Assembly (NCBI GenBank): GCA_002348095.1
Contig: DDYT01000003.1
Coordinates: 1 to 54,809 of the forward strand
Direction: 5' to 3'
Source: Erysipelotrichaceae bacterium UBA2227
GTDB taxonomy: Bacteria > Bacillota_I > Bacilli_A > Erysipelotrichales > Erysipelotrichaceae
DNA: 54,809 nt
A model generated the notes under the pieces. That model was not told the DNA's origin, made no database searches, and saw nothing but the letters and a program-made list of their open reading frames with translations. Positions 26,158-33,676 of the stretch are shown here, one piece after another (positions within the stretch are counted from its first letter, which is position 1; each line of letters starts with the position of its first letter). Made by a program: the position numbers and the translations under genes.

Positions 26158-26720
26158 AATTTCTTTCCCTTTCAACTTTATAAAGTTGCCTTTCAAACTC
26201 TTATTCACTATAAAGAGACTAAACAATCTGAAAAAGACCTTAGCTAGATGCTTTAAACTACAACAATGATGCAATACCTTCTTTGTTTACGAACGAGATG
26301 ATCCACCTCCTTTCGGTTTGGATACAATCATATCCATTAGTTGACAAACGATACAAGTTTTACGCGACTATTTTGGTTGTTATGCACAAACACTTACAAT
26401 CCAACTTCGTCTTCTAACAACTCAACATAATCGCAAGCGATTAAATGGTTATTTTCTCGTAAACTATGCGAAAATTTTTAATGAACATATTTTTTTAATT
26501 TCTTACAATGACTATAGCATATTTATCCATGTATTTTCTATATTATTAGAAATTATGAGAAATTTACTCATTTCCTCATTTCCATTTGATTACCTGACTA
26601 GAACTGCACTATAACCCTAAGATTATAATTCACAGCCATTATCTTGATTATACCCTTATTTCATAAGGATTTTTATGTCATTTTCTTTCACGAATACTTT
26701 CTGGTAAAATCGGGGGTATT
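26158..26720 (-). other. Regulatory leader of the amidase cassette, no gene seen
   Basis: A/T-rich. It holds the inverted repeat at 26428-26443, a small hairpin GGATA/TATCC at 26320-26335, and on the minus strand a full AAAGGAGGTG anti-16S match at 26304-26313 with no ATG in range. A possible -35/-10 pair TTGTAT and TATGAT with an 18-nt spacer lies just upstream of that site. No known riboswitch was recognised. Confidence 0.4.
26428..26443. promoter_or_regulatory. Perfect inverted repeat, candidate operator
   Basis: TAATCGCAAGCGATTA has 7-bp perfect arms around AA and lies about 270 nt upstream of the DUF1097-like gene, in the promoter region of the amidase cassette. No dedicated regulator gene is adjacent. 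Confidence 0.45.
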
Positions 26721-26951
26721 TTATGCACGTTTATTTGCACTTTGCTGGGTGTAATGCCGATATAGAAAATCCTCATAATAGATCCTCTCATCCCCAGTGA
26801 TTAACATGATCTCTGCGTTGCTGATCTGATCTCTCGTTAAATCGTCCAGAATATCAATGATGTCTTCTTCTGGTATATTGGACCAACTAATAATTTGTCC
26901 TTTTCTCTTCCCTGCGATATATACAATCTCGATCGATATTGTTTCGTTCAT
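26721..26951 (-). CDS. Small hypothetical phage protein
   Basis: 76 residues, acidic in the middle (WSNIPEEDIIDILDDLTRDQIS), ending in a basic tail. I do not recognise a family. A GTAGGAG-like site stands before the ATG, and the gene sits downstream of two strong terminators, in the part of the remnant where phages carry small genes before the terminase. Confidence 0.5.
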   Translation of the reverse strand: MNETISIEIVYIAGKRKGQIISWSNIPEEDIIDILDDLTRDQISNAEIMLITGDERIYYEDFLYRHYTQQSANKRA

Positions 26952-26996
26952 TTACTTTCTCCTACTTTTCTATTCGCAGTATTTACATTATTCCCT

Positions 26997-27039
26997 AATA
27001 AAAGAACCGACAACGCTTAGGGGATAGCGTTGCCGGTTC
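26997..27039 (-). terminator. Strong intrinsic terminator
   Basis: GAACCG-CAACGCT (27004-27017) pairs with AGCGTTG-CGGTTC (27026-27039), 13 of 14 bp, followed on the minus strand by TTTTATTA. The interval 27041-27220 to its right shows no gene. Confidence 0.8.
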
Positions 27040-27220
27040 AGTTATATGATTTTATTATGGGAGGAGTAAATTTGTACATTTTTGAAAAGGAAAGGAAACA
27101 ATGTGTACTGGTACCGTAAGGGGGGTTGAACGGTTTATTCCTCTATTCAAACTATAGCACTCTGTTCGTGTTTTACACGTGATTTGCTCATCATTTGAGA
27201 GATCCAAATTCACTCAATAA

Positions 27221-27292
27221 AAAAGAACCCTGTAGGTATTCCCTACCGCTACTGGGGGATAATGGGGGGATCATCTGGTAGCGGGTTCTTTT
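27221..27292 (-). terminator. Extended terminator with alternative pairings after the methyltransferase gene
   Basis: AAAAGAACCC (27221-27230) pairs with GGGTTCTTTT (27283-27292); within it CCGCTAC (27246-27252) can instead pair with GTAGCGG (27278-27284), and GTAGG/CCTAC forms a small inner hairpin. On the minus strand it ends in a U-run, 25 nt after the methyltransferase stop. Confidence 0.65.
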
Positions 27293-27316
27293 TGATTATA
27301 AGCTATTTTTTGTTAT

Positions 27317-28633
27317 TCAATCCTGAAACTTTATTGCTTTTTGTTTGGTGAGTTCTTCCCATCGGGTTACGATCACATCCACGTATCTTGGATCGAGTTC
27401 CATGGCGTAACAGGTCCGTTCCAATTGATCTGCAGCTATGAGCGTAGATCCGCTTCCAGCGAAGGGTTCATAGACGAGTTGACCTCTTAGGCTGCTGTTT
27501 TTAATCAGCTTTCCAATGAGCGGTATGGGCTTCATGGTTGGGTGTAAGTCGCTTTTAAGGGGTTTGTTTTCATAGAGGACAGTCGTTTGATTATCATCCA
27601 TGATTTTCTTCAGGATCTCAACAAGTTCTTCTTTTTTCATCTTCTCAATATTCTGGGTATCATCGAATATAGTGGACTGGGTACGATCATCCACAAAGTA
27701 ATGAGCTGATCCTTCTTTCCAGCCATACAGGATTGGTTCGTGTCTCCAGTGGTAATCATGCCGACTGAGGTTGAAGGTGTTCTTTACCCAGATCAGGTTT
27801 TCTGAGAACTTGAATCCTGCGTTGAGGAAGGCGGCTTGGAAATTCACTCTTTCTGAATCACTGTGGAAGACATAAGCCACTCCACCAATTTTGGTATGCT
27901 GATAGGCGAGTGAATACATATCAAACAAGAAGGTATAGAATTTCTTGCTGTCCATGTGATCATTGAGAATACTGTTGTTTTTGCGATGCTCATTTTTTGA
28001 GGTTTCGCGATCTACGATCTTACTTTCATAATCGATGTTATAGGGAGGATCAGTAACAATTAAGTCAGCCAACTTCCCTTGCATCAACATCATCACATCA
28101 TCCGGGTCCGTACTATCGCCGCACATGAGCCGATGTTCTCCCAGGGCATAGATTGTACCCCTTTTGGATTTGGGTTCTTCTGTGGCTTCCAAAGCGGCTT
28201 CTACATCGAATTCATCGTCAGTTGCGACACTGGTATCCATCTTGGCCAAAAGTTCTTTAAACTCCTGATCATCGAAGCCGGTCATCCCAATATCGATCTG
28301 GTTTTCCAACTCGAGGAGTAAATCTTTGAGCTTGTCCATCTGCCATTCACCGGAGATCTTGTTTAGTGCGATGTTGAGGGCTTTCTCTTTGACCTTGTCG
28401 ACATCCACGATGATGACATCAACTTCATTGAAACCCATGTCTTTGAGGACTGTGGCTCTTTGGTGGCCCCCGATGATGGTCAGATCCTGGTTGACGATGA
28501 TCGGATCGACATAACCGAATTCATTAATGCTACGTTTAATCTTTTCGTATTCCGGATCACCAGCCTGCAGGGCTTTCCTGGGGTTATAGTCTGCGTATCT
28601 GAGATTGTTGATTTTGACTTTGTTTAAGTTCAT
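27317..28633 (-). CDS. ParB-domain-containing DNA adenine methyltransferase
   Basis: 438 residues. Residues 1-90 form a ParB/Sulfiredoxin-type domain (FGYVDPIIVNQDLTIIGGHQRATVLKDMGF). The methyltransferase follows with VTDPPYNIDY (catalytic DPPY, about 200) before YEPFAGSGSTLIAADQLERTCYAMELDPRYVDV (SAM binding, C-terminal), an order typical of the beta group. Phages carry such enzymes beside the terminase genes, probably to protect DNA or control packaging. GAGGAAAT precedes the ATG; it follows the ArpU-like gene by 8 nt. Confidence 0.92.
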   Translation of the reverse strand: MNLNKVKINNLRYADYNPRKALQAGDPEYEKIKRSINEFGYVDPIIVNQDLTIIGGHQRATVLKDMGFNEVDVIIVDVDKVKEKALNIALNKISGEWQMDKLKDLLLELENQIDIGMTGFDDQEFKELLAKMDTSVATDDEFDVEAALEATEEPKSKRGTIYALGEHRLMCGDSTDPDDVMMLMQGKLADLIVTDPPYNIDYESKIVDRETSKNEHRKNNSILNDHMDSKKFYTFLFDMYSLAYQHTKIGGVAYVFHSDSERVNFQAAFLNAGFKFSENLIWVKNTFNLSRHDYHWRHEPILYGWKEGSAHYFVDDRTQSTIFDDTQNIEKMKKEELVEILKKIMDDNQTTVLYENKPLKSDLHPTMKPIPLIGKLIKNSSLRGQLVYEPFAGSGSTLIAADQLERTCYAMELDPRYVDVIVTRWEELTKQKAIKFQD

Positions 28634-28641
28634 CTATTTCC

Positions 28642-28935
28642 TCAAAACGGCTTGATCAGCCTGAGATAAGCAGCTTGGAGCGTGATTTCATTGACTAAGC
28701 GATTTCTCCAGACATAGTAGGTCGTCTTTTCGACATTAAGCAGTTCGAATATGCTCTGTTCAGGAAGTTGCTTAACGTATTTAAAATCTATTAATTTTCC
28801 CATCTCGGTCCCTTCGTATTTTTTGAAGATCCCTTCGATGATAATGGACCATTGTTGATCTTCTAGGGTGGAACTTTCCTTTACTTTCTGCCGGTTAAAC
28901 AAGTAATATTCCACACCCTCACGGTATTTGTTCAT
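28642..28935 (-). CDS. ArpU/RinA-like phage transcriptional regulator
   Basis: 97 residues, helical, ending with IFELLNVEKTTYYVWRNRLVNEI, which resembles a sigma region 4 type helix-turn-helix as in phage late-gene activators. It overlaps the DnaC-like gene by 17 nt and precedes the methyltransferase, the normal place for such a regulator. The family call is by pattern and position. Confidence 0.55.
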   Translation of the reverse strand: MNKYREGVEYYLFNRQKVKESSTLEDQQWSIIIEGIFKKYEGTEMGKLIDFKYVKQLPEQSIFELLNVEKTTYYVWRNRLVNEITLQAAYLRLIKPF

Positions 28936-29737
28936 AGAGATTCCTTTCTCTCATCCGCATGTTCATGCGATCATTATTTTTGATTTGGACACAATAATCC
29001 CCCGCCATTTCGAAGATCCTGGATCCGATGGCTTCATCAATGGCGATGAGTTCTTTGATGTTCTTTTCGCTACTGATGATCGTAATCAAGTTTCGATTCT
29101 GATATCGTGTATTCAATATTTCGAAAACGATATTGATGTCAGCGGTGGTTGGTGACTTTCCCTTCTCGGTTTTGAAGAGATCATCAATATAGAGCACTTT
29201 GACGATTTTATAGGCTTGGATTGTTTTCTGATACTCCGGTCCTTCCATTGAGTTGGCTTTGAGCTTGACGATTTCGTTTCGCCAAAGCATATATAACGTT
29301 TCTTTTCCTTGGTTCATGAGTTCATTGACGATTGCAGTACAGATGTGGGTCTTTCCAGATCCAACCTGACCTCCGATGAAGAACCAGTGACCTTGGTCCA
29401 GAATAAAGGCTTGCGCTTTTTCTTTGATGATCCGCTGCCACATCTCTTTGGTGTTAAAGTTCTCAAAGGTATAATCGGCAATCAAGCCCTTCATCCCGCT
29501 TCGTTCAATGATCACCTTGTTTTGTCTATTTTTTTGACATTCGCAAGGTTGTAATGCGGTATACCCTTCATCCAGGATCATGATGTAGCCCTTGTTTTTA
29601 CAAAGACTACAATCGTTTCCTTTAAGGGTGCCTTCTTCCTCGTTATAACGTTGAACCTGCACTTCTAGACTAGTTTTTGGTGAAGAAAGTCGATTAGTTC
29701 TTAGAAGATCCGGACAACTTTCTTGGATGGATTTCAT
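28919..29737 (-). CDS. DnaC-like helicase loader ATPase
   Basis: 272 residues. A Cys cluster (CSLCKNKGYIM, CECQ; about 41-75) is typical of the zinc-binding N-terminus of phage and Firmicutes DnaC/DnaI-like proteins, followed by Walker A GGQVGSGKTHI (about 140), Walker B VLYIDDLF, and sensor ITIISSEKN. It would load the replicative helicase at the phage origin. It lies 185 nt downstream of the replisome-organizer gene, an interval with a palindrome and heptamer repeats. Confidence 0.9.
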   Translation of the reverse strand: MKSIQESCPDLLRTNRLSSPKTSLEVQVQRYNEEEGTLKGNDCSLCKNKGYIMILDEGYTALQPCECQKNRQNKVIIERSGMKGLIADYTFENFNTKEMWQRIIKEKAQAFILDQGHWFFIGGQVGSGKTHICTAIVNELMNQGKETLYMLWRNEIVKLKANSMEGPEYQKTIQAYKIVKVLYIDDLFKTEKGKSPTTADINIVFEILNTRYQNRNLITIISSEKNIKELIAIDEAIGSRIFEMAGDYCVQIKNNDRMNMRMRERNLYEQIP

Positions 29738-29789
29738 GAGTTCACCCTCGTATTTTCTGAAAACTTCGTCCTTCCCTCAAGTGAATATT

Positions 29790-29801
29790 ACGACATGTCG
29801 T
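29790..29801. repeat. 12-bp perfect palindrome ACGACATGTCGT
   Basis: Self-complementary 12-mer in the gap between the replisome organizer and the loader gene; flanked on the plus strand by a T-run. Could be a replication or regulatory site. Confidence 0.5.
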
Positions 29802-29846
29802 TTTTTTCTCTCGGGGGGAAGTATTTCTTTAAGTATTATCTTTGTA

Positions 29847-29890
29847 TTACTTCTAACTTCTAACTTCTAACCTCTTACTTCTTACTTCTA
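29847..29890. repeat. Six tandem heptamers (TTACTTC/TAACTTC), candidate origin iterons
   Basis: Units in order: TTACTTC, TAACTTC, TAACTTC, TAACCTC, TTACTTC, TTACTTC, each exactly 7 nt, 42 nt in all. Located right after the replisome-organizer stop. On the minus strand an alternative frame (+1) continues as CPRNVLDCQGFVYIEVRSKRLEVRS, so the repeat may also be the relic of a coding linker. Confidence 0.75.
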
Positions 29891-29922
29891 TATAGACAAA
29901 CCCTTGACAGTCAAGGACATTT

Positions 29923-30324
29923 CTAGGACACTTTAGCCTGTTTTTCTAGAGCTCTTTGTTTCTGTTTTGCTTCGCGATTGTATTCTCGAATCACTTCCAT
30001 CTTCACCGAGCTTTGGTACTTTTCCCAATTGGCTAAGCGAATTACTCCCTGATCAATTTCAATCATCTTGAGTTTTGTGAACTCAGCTAACGCTTGATTC
30101 ATCACTTTGATCGGATGATTTAGCTTTTGGGCCAATATCTCCGGTGTATAGTTTAGATCCTGGGCGATCGTCAGTTTACCATGGTTGTTTGATTTACCGG
30201 CGATGACCATCAATTGAATCCAAATCTTAAAGTACTTATCGCCATTAGGCAGTAAACCTAAATATTCGATTTTTTGATTCTCAAATATATCCAAGCTCAA
30301 TTTCATCCAAGTGATTCTTTTCAT
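29923..30324 (-). CDS. Phage replisome organizer, N-terminal domain only
   Basis: 133 residues. ITWMKLSLDIFENQKIEYLGLLPNGDKYFKIWIQLMVIAGKSNNHG is the start of the phage replisome-organizer N-terminal domain, a winged helix that binds the origin. The protein stops after a basic tail (REAKQKQRALEKQ) with no DnaD-like C-terminal domain. An open frame one base over continues through the adjacent repeats, so the gene may have been shortened by a frameshift. An AGAGGGAG site precedes the ATG. Confidence 0.85.
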   Translation of the reverse strand: MKRITWMKLSLDIFENQKIEYLGLLPNGDKYFKIWIQLMVIAGKSNNHGKLTIAQDLNYTPEILAQKLNHPIKVMNQALAEFTKLKMIEIDQGVIRLANWEKYQSSVKMEVIREYNREAKQKQRALEKQAKVS

Positions 30325-30338
30325 AGTTAGTCTCCCTC

Positions 30339-31166
30339 TTACTTTTTTGGCTGCTTTCTGAGATTTTCGAGCTTGGCTCGTTTCTCATCAATCGAGGATC
30401 TAGTATAGATCCGGGTCGTCTCCAGTGAGCTGTGACCCAGAATATCCGCTAAGTCCAGGACGTTGTTGTATTGAGCCATGAATGACTTCGCAAACAAATG
30501 CCTGAAACTATGCGGATGGACTTTATCCAGATTGACTTTGGCAGCCCCGGCAATGATCTTCATCTGTCTCCATATGGTGGAGTAGCTAAGGACGAAGATC
30601 CTGCCAGATTCTATTTTATGGACTCTTGCGTATTTGCGGAGTTCTCTGGCCAGTTCAAGAGTCAAGATGATGTCTCTTTCTTTGCCTTTGTTTAACACAC
30701 TGAAATGTGTTCCTTTGAGATTTTCGACCGTAAACCACTCAAGCTCATTGATCCGTATACCGGTGATCAGAATAATCATGATGATGAGGTAGATATCTTC
30801 CCTACCTCTCTGTTTCGCAAAACGAAGTAAACGTTTCGCATCAGATTCACTGACCACATTCGATAGACTAGATTTTTGTTGCGTTTTTATTTCGCGTACC
30901 CTAAGGTCGCCTTGACCGCACCACTTCAGAAAGGTGTTGAGGATGGTGAGGTAATTATTGATACTGGAGGTAAGGTAACGTCCATCGCAAAGGTGTTCCT
31001 TGTAGGCCAGTACATCGGTTTTCGTGATCTCTGTTTCATCTGGAATAAAATCAATGAATTTCTGGATGTCTCTCTCATATTTCGAGAGGGTCCGCTTTGA
31101 CTTCTCATTGAGTCTTTGTTCCTGGATAAACGGAGACTGCGCACTGCAATATTCTTTCTTATTCAT
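30339..31166 (-). CDS. Tyrosine recombinase, XerC/D-like, within the phage region
   Basis: 275 residues with a SAM-like N-terminal domain (about 15-95) and a catalytic domain showing TGIRINEL (Arg), HPHSFRHLFA (His-x-x-Arg), LGHSSLETT (His) and RIYTRSS (Tyr). It has no AP2-like arm-binding domain, unlike the second integrase of the island. The ribosome site is weak. It sits among early genes rather than at the end of the element, so it may serve dimer resolution or DNA inversion rather than integration, or be a leftover from another element. Confidence 0.88.
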   Translation of the reverse strand: MNKKEYCSAQSPFIQEQRLNEKSKRTLSKYERDIQKFIDFIPDETEITKTDVLAYKEHLCDGRYLTSSINNYLTILNTFLKWCGQGDLRVREIKTQQKSSLSNVVSESDAKRLLRFAKQRGREDIYLIIMIILITGIRINELEWFTVENLKGTHFSVLNKGKERDIILTLELARELRKYARVHKIESGRIFVLSYSTIWRQMKIIAGAAKVNLDKVHPHSFRHLFAKSFMAQYNNVLDLADILGHSSLETTRIYTRSSIDEKRAKLENLRKQPKK

Positions 31167-31225
31167 GATCCGAATACCGGAATGATTTCATTTGGAATGT
31201 CAAATGAAATTGTGGTGTTGAGCCT

Positions 31226-31480
31226 TTAATTGGACAGCTCAATGGTCTTCCCACTTTGTGAGGTGGTTTGCTCTTTATATTGTTTCAGGGCGAAACTATA
31301 ATTGATTCCTAAGACCTTGAATACCAATTGTGACGGCACTTTGTTGGGTCGCAGATTATATGGATCATTCTCCAGCTTCTTGCATTCCTCAAACACCTTC
31401 GAAACACTCTTCCATCGACTACCACCCATCAACTCCCTTATATCGGACTTGGTAGCGTAGAGGTTGAATAGAATCTTCAT
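31226..31480 (-). CDS. Small hypothetical phage protein, possibly excisionase-like
   Basis: 84 residues from the ATG at 31480, which has AAAGGAGGG immediately upstream; an earlier ATG at 31498 lacks this. YATKSDIRELMGGSRWKSVSKVFEECKKLE looks like a winged-helix or excisionase-type DNA-binding head followed by NKVPSQLVFKVLGI. The family is not certain. It follows the Cro-like gene and a palindromic operator. Confidence 0.55.
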   Translation of the reverse strand: MKILFNLYATKSDIRELMGGSRWKSVSKVFEECKKLENDPYNLRPNKVPSQLVFKVLGINYSFALKQYKEQTTSQSGKTIELSN

Positions 31481-31502
31481 AAACCCTCCTTTCATCAATT
31501 CA

Positions 31503-31515
31503 TCACATTATGTGA
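31503..31515. promoter_or_regulatory. Palindromic operator TCACATTATGTGA
   Basis: Perfect 13-nt palindrome with core CACA-TTA-TGTG between the Cro-like gene and the 84-residue gene. The same core CACA-TTT-TGTG recurs at 31835-31845 in the repressor promoter. Confidence 0.6.
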
Positions 31516-31516
31516 T

Positions 31517-31717
31517 TTAGACGGTAAAGAACAAGAGATCGACCCGAATACCGTAGTAATCCGCGATCTGCACCTTCACCCCATCACGAGGCATCCTGGA
31601 CCCATTTTCATAGGATTCCAGGGCTCTAGGGGTAATTCCCAGGTCTTTTGCCACTTCTTCACGACTTTTCACGCCTCTCAGCTCAACCAACTTCTTCGCA
31701 ATACTTCTTCGATCCAT
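31517..31717 (-). CDS. Cro-like helix-turn-helix regulator
   Basis: 66 residues from the ATG at 31717, which follows AGAGGAAAGG; an upstream frame start at 31738 has no such site. SREEVAKDLGITPRALESYENGSRMPRDGVKVQIADYY is an XRE-type helix-turn-helix. Divergent from the CI-like repressor across a shared promoter region, as in lambda-type switches. Confidence 0.85.
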   Translation of the reverse strand: MDRRSIAKKLVELRGVKSREEVAKDLGITPRALESYENGSRMPRDGVKVQIADYYGIRVDLLFFTV

Positions 31718-31744
31718 ACCTTTCCTCTTTTCTCCCAAAAGCAG

Positions 31745-31872
31745 GGAACGAGTGATCTGTTCATCACTCTGCCCCTATATGCTAAGCAATCCAAGACATA
31801 AAGTCAACGCTATGAGTGAATTTCACAATTAAAGCACATTTTGTGTGTTATACTGTGTTCGAGGTGAAATCT
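31745..31872. promoter_or_regulatory. Divergent lysogeny-switch control region with operators
   Basis: For the repressor (plus): -10 TATACT at 31849-31854 with operator CACATTTTGTG at 31835-31845 just upstream and GTGAATTTCAC at 31816-31826 near the weak -35. For the Cro side (minus): TTGACT near 31803-31808 with a TAGCAT 17 nt on. AGTGAT and ATCACT (31751-31756, 31763-31768) form another inverted repeat in the Cro leader. Confidence 0.6.
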
Positions 31873-32505
31873 ATGGCTACGTTTGGAGAACGTTTACGTG
31901 AATTAAGAAAAGCATCTGGCATGAAACAAAAGGAACTCGCTGCGGCGGTTCAGATGGGCGAAAGCACCATTAGTATGTATGAGATGGAAAAGAGAGAACC
32001 GGACTTTGAAACCCTGGAGATGTTTTCAGACTATTTCAATGTTGATCTCAACTATATGTTAGGTCGAACGGATACCTCTACCTTCATCCCCAATACCCGT
32101 TCACGCTTCATTGTGAGAAAGGTTCCGGTTTTTGGGCGAATTCCTGCTGGAGTTCCTTTTGAGGCAATACAAGATCAAATTGGAGAAGTGGAAGTCCCTT
32201 CTCGATACACAGATCTAGAAGATCTTTTCGGCTTAGTGGTTGTGGGAGATTCAATGGATAAAGTCATTCCTGATGGCTATATCGCCTTACTTCAAAAGAC
32301 TGATGTTTTAGAAAATGGGGAAATCGGAGCTGTCCTGATCAATGGATTTGATGCGACACTCAAGAAATTCTTCCGCCTTACGGACTTCATGGTTTTAGAA
32401 CCTCTGAGTCATAATCCACAACATCAACCCACCACGATCGGTCGGGATGGTCCTGAGATCAAAGTGTTGGGTAAGTTATTGTGGGCTTGTAAAGAATTGA
32501 GTTAA
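31873..32505 (+). CDS. CI-like phage repressor with S24 autoprotease domain
   Basis: 210 residues from the ATG at 31873 (GAGGTGAAA site). Residues 1-65: XRE helix-turn-helix (FGERLRELRKASGMKQKELAAAVQMGESTISMYE). From about 90: LexA-like S24 peptidase with an Ala-Gly cleavage site in RIPAGVP, catalytic Ser in VVGDSMDKVIPDG, and catalytic Lys in DATLKKFF. The intact site and dyad mean RecA-triggered self-cleavage remains possible, so the switch may still respond to DNA damage. Confidence 0.93.
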   Translation: MATFGERLRELRKASGMKQKELAAAVQMGESTISMYEMEKREPDFETLEMFSDYFNVDLNYMLGRTDTSTFIPNTRSRFIVRKVPVFGRIPAGVPFEAIQDQIGEVEVPSRYTDLEDLFGLVVVGDSMDKVIPDGYIALLQKTDVLENGEIGAVLINGFDATLKKFFRLTDFMVLEPLSHNPQHQPTTIGRDGPEIKVLGKLLWACKELS

Positions 32506-32516
32506 CCAAAATAAAA

Positions 32517-32537
32517 CACCCCAATGCGACTGGGGTG
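32517..32537 (-). terminator. Terminator-like hairpin between repressor and integrase
   Basis: CACCCCA and TGGGGTG pair around a 7-nt loop. The U-run is on the minus strand (GTTTTATTTT), so it would stop antisense transcription entering the repressor gene; on the plus strand there is no U-run, so read-through to the integrase is possible. Confidence 0.55.
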
Positions 32538-32608
32538 CGGTATATCAACTCATCCTGAGGAATGAACTGATGTACCTTCATTATAACAAAAAATGGAGGG
32601 CTACAAAT

Positions 32609-33676
32609 ATGGCTGTTTATAAAGACGTTCAGAGAAAGACGTGGTATGTAAGTGCTGCCTATCGCGACTCAACCGGTAAGGCTGTGGTCCATACTAAACG
32701 AGGTTTTGAGACTAAGCGAGAGGCTCAGAACTATGAAACCGACTTCAGGAAGGGTTTGAATCCTTCGGCCAGTCAATCGATCACCTATCATGAGATCGTA
32801 GAGAAGTTTCTTGAGAACAAAAAAGGGACTGCCAATGCGGATTCGATTCATGAATACCGGCATGTTGCAGATCTGTTTCTCACTCCACTGTATTCCAGAA
32901 AGTTCTCAGCGATTAAATCTAAAGACTACATCACGATTCGCTCCAGCATCCTGGATTCCGATTATTCCAAGAGTTACAAAAATAAAGCGATCACACTGCT
33001 GAAGTCGATTTCTCGTTTCGCCTACAACTTCTATGACTTCAAAGATCAAACCAAGATGCTTTCTAAGCTCTCCGGGAACAGTGATGATAAGAAAGACATG
33101 CAGGTCTGGACACCTGAACAGTTTGATCAGTTCATTGAACATGTGGATTCCTACACCTTCAAGGCTTACTTCACGCTGTTGTTTAGAACCGGCTTAAGAC
33201 GAAGCGAAGGCAAAGCGCTCCTCAAGACTGATCTCAAGAACGGGATCCTCACCATCGACAAAAGTATCCGTTCAAACGCTTCTGGCTTTAGGCCCCTAAA
33301 GAACGTCTCCAGCCGCCGAAAGATTCAACTTGATGAGCAGATGGTCGAGATGCTCAATCCCCTTCTAAAGCCGCCAGGTCGCTTCCTATTTGGAAACGAT
33401 GAGCCTGTAGGCATTTCATCGATCCAAAGACAATTTGTCGATGGGATAGCCAAATGCAACAAAGAATTGACCAAAAAGGATCTCCCTTTACTTCCAGTGA
33501 TCCGGGTCCATGATCTTCGTCACAGTCATGCATCCAACTTGATCAGTAAAGGTGCCAACATTGTCGCCGTCTCCAAACGCTTAGGTCACTCCGATGTCAA
33601 CATGACTTTGAAGATCTATACCCACTTGATGAAGGAATCAGAGGAGAACTTAATGTCGATCCTCAAAACATTCTAG
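32609..33676 (+). CDS. int: Site-specific tyrosine integrase with AP2-like arm-binding domain
   Basis: 355 residues from the ATG at 32609 (GGAGG site); a frame start at 32570 is less likely. Residues 1-50: AP2-like arm-DNA-binding domain (YKDVQRKTWYVSAAYRDSTGKAV and KRGFETKREAQNYETDF). About 60-165: SAM-like core-binding domain. Catalytic part: RTGLRRSEG (Arg), VHDLRHSHAS (His-x-x-Arg), RLGHSDVNMT (His), KIYTHLM (Tyr). Its 3' end abuts arm-type direct repeats and tRNA-Gly, the likely attachment site. Confidence 0.94.
   Translation: MAVYKDVQRKTWYVSAAYRDSTGKAVVHTKRGFETKREAQNYETDFRKGLNPSASQSITYHEIVEKFLENKKGTANADSIHEYRHVADLFLTPLYSRKFSAIKSKDYITIRSSILDSDYSKSYKNKAITLLKSISRFAYNFYDFKDQTKMLSKLSGNSDDKKDMQVWTPEQFDQFIEHVDSYTFKAYFTLLFRTGLRRSEGKALLKTDLKNGILTIDKSIRSNASGFRPLKNVSSRRKIQLDEQMVEMLNPLLKPPGRFLFGNDEPVGISSIQRQFVDGIAKCNKELTKKDLPLLPVIRVHDLRHSHASNLISKGANIVAVSKRLGHSDVNMTLKIYTHLMKESEENLMSILKTF

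Noticed and set aside
26158..26274. Long form of the DUF1097-like protein starting at the TTG near 26274
   Set aside because: The added 39 residues are non-conserved-looking and the ATG at 26157 has its own ribosome site before the first membrane helix.
26300..26320. Fragment of 16S rRNA 3' end (ATCCACCTCCTTTC on the plus strand)
   Set aside because: No further rRNA similarity around it; it is simply the complement of a strong ribosome-binding sequence.
26158..26720. Guanidine-type or other riboswitch before the amidase cassette
   Set aside because: I could not find the conserved core of any riboswitch class; only a small hairpin and an inverted repeat are visible.
27041..27300. Possible CRISPR-like or iteron array because of repeated G-rich and hairpin units
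   Set aside because: Units are not direct repeats of constant length and resolve into terminator stems.
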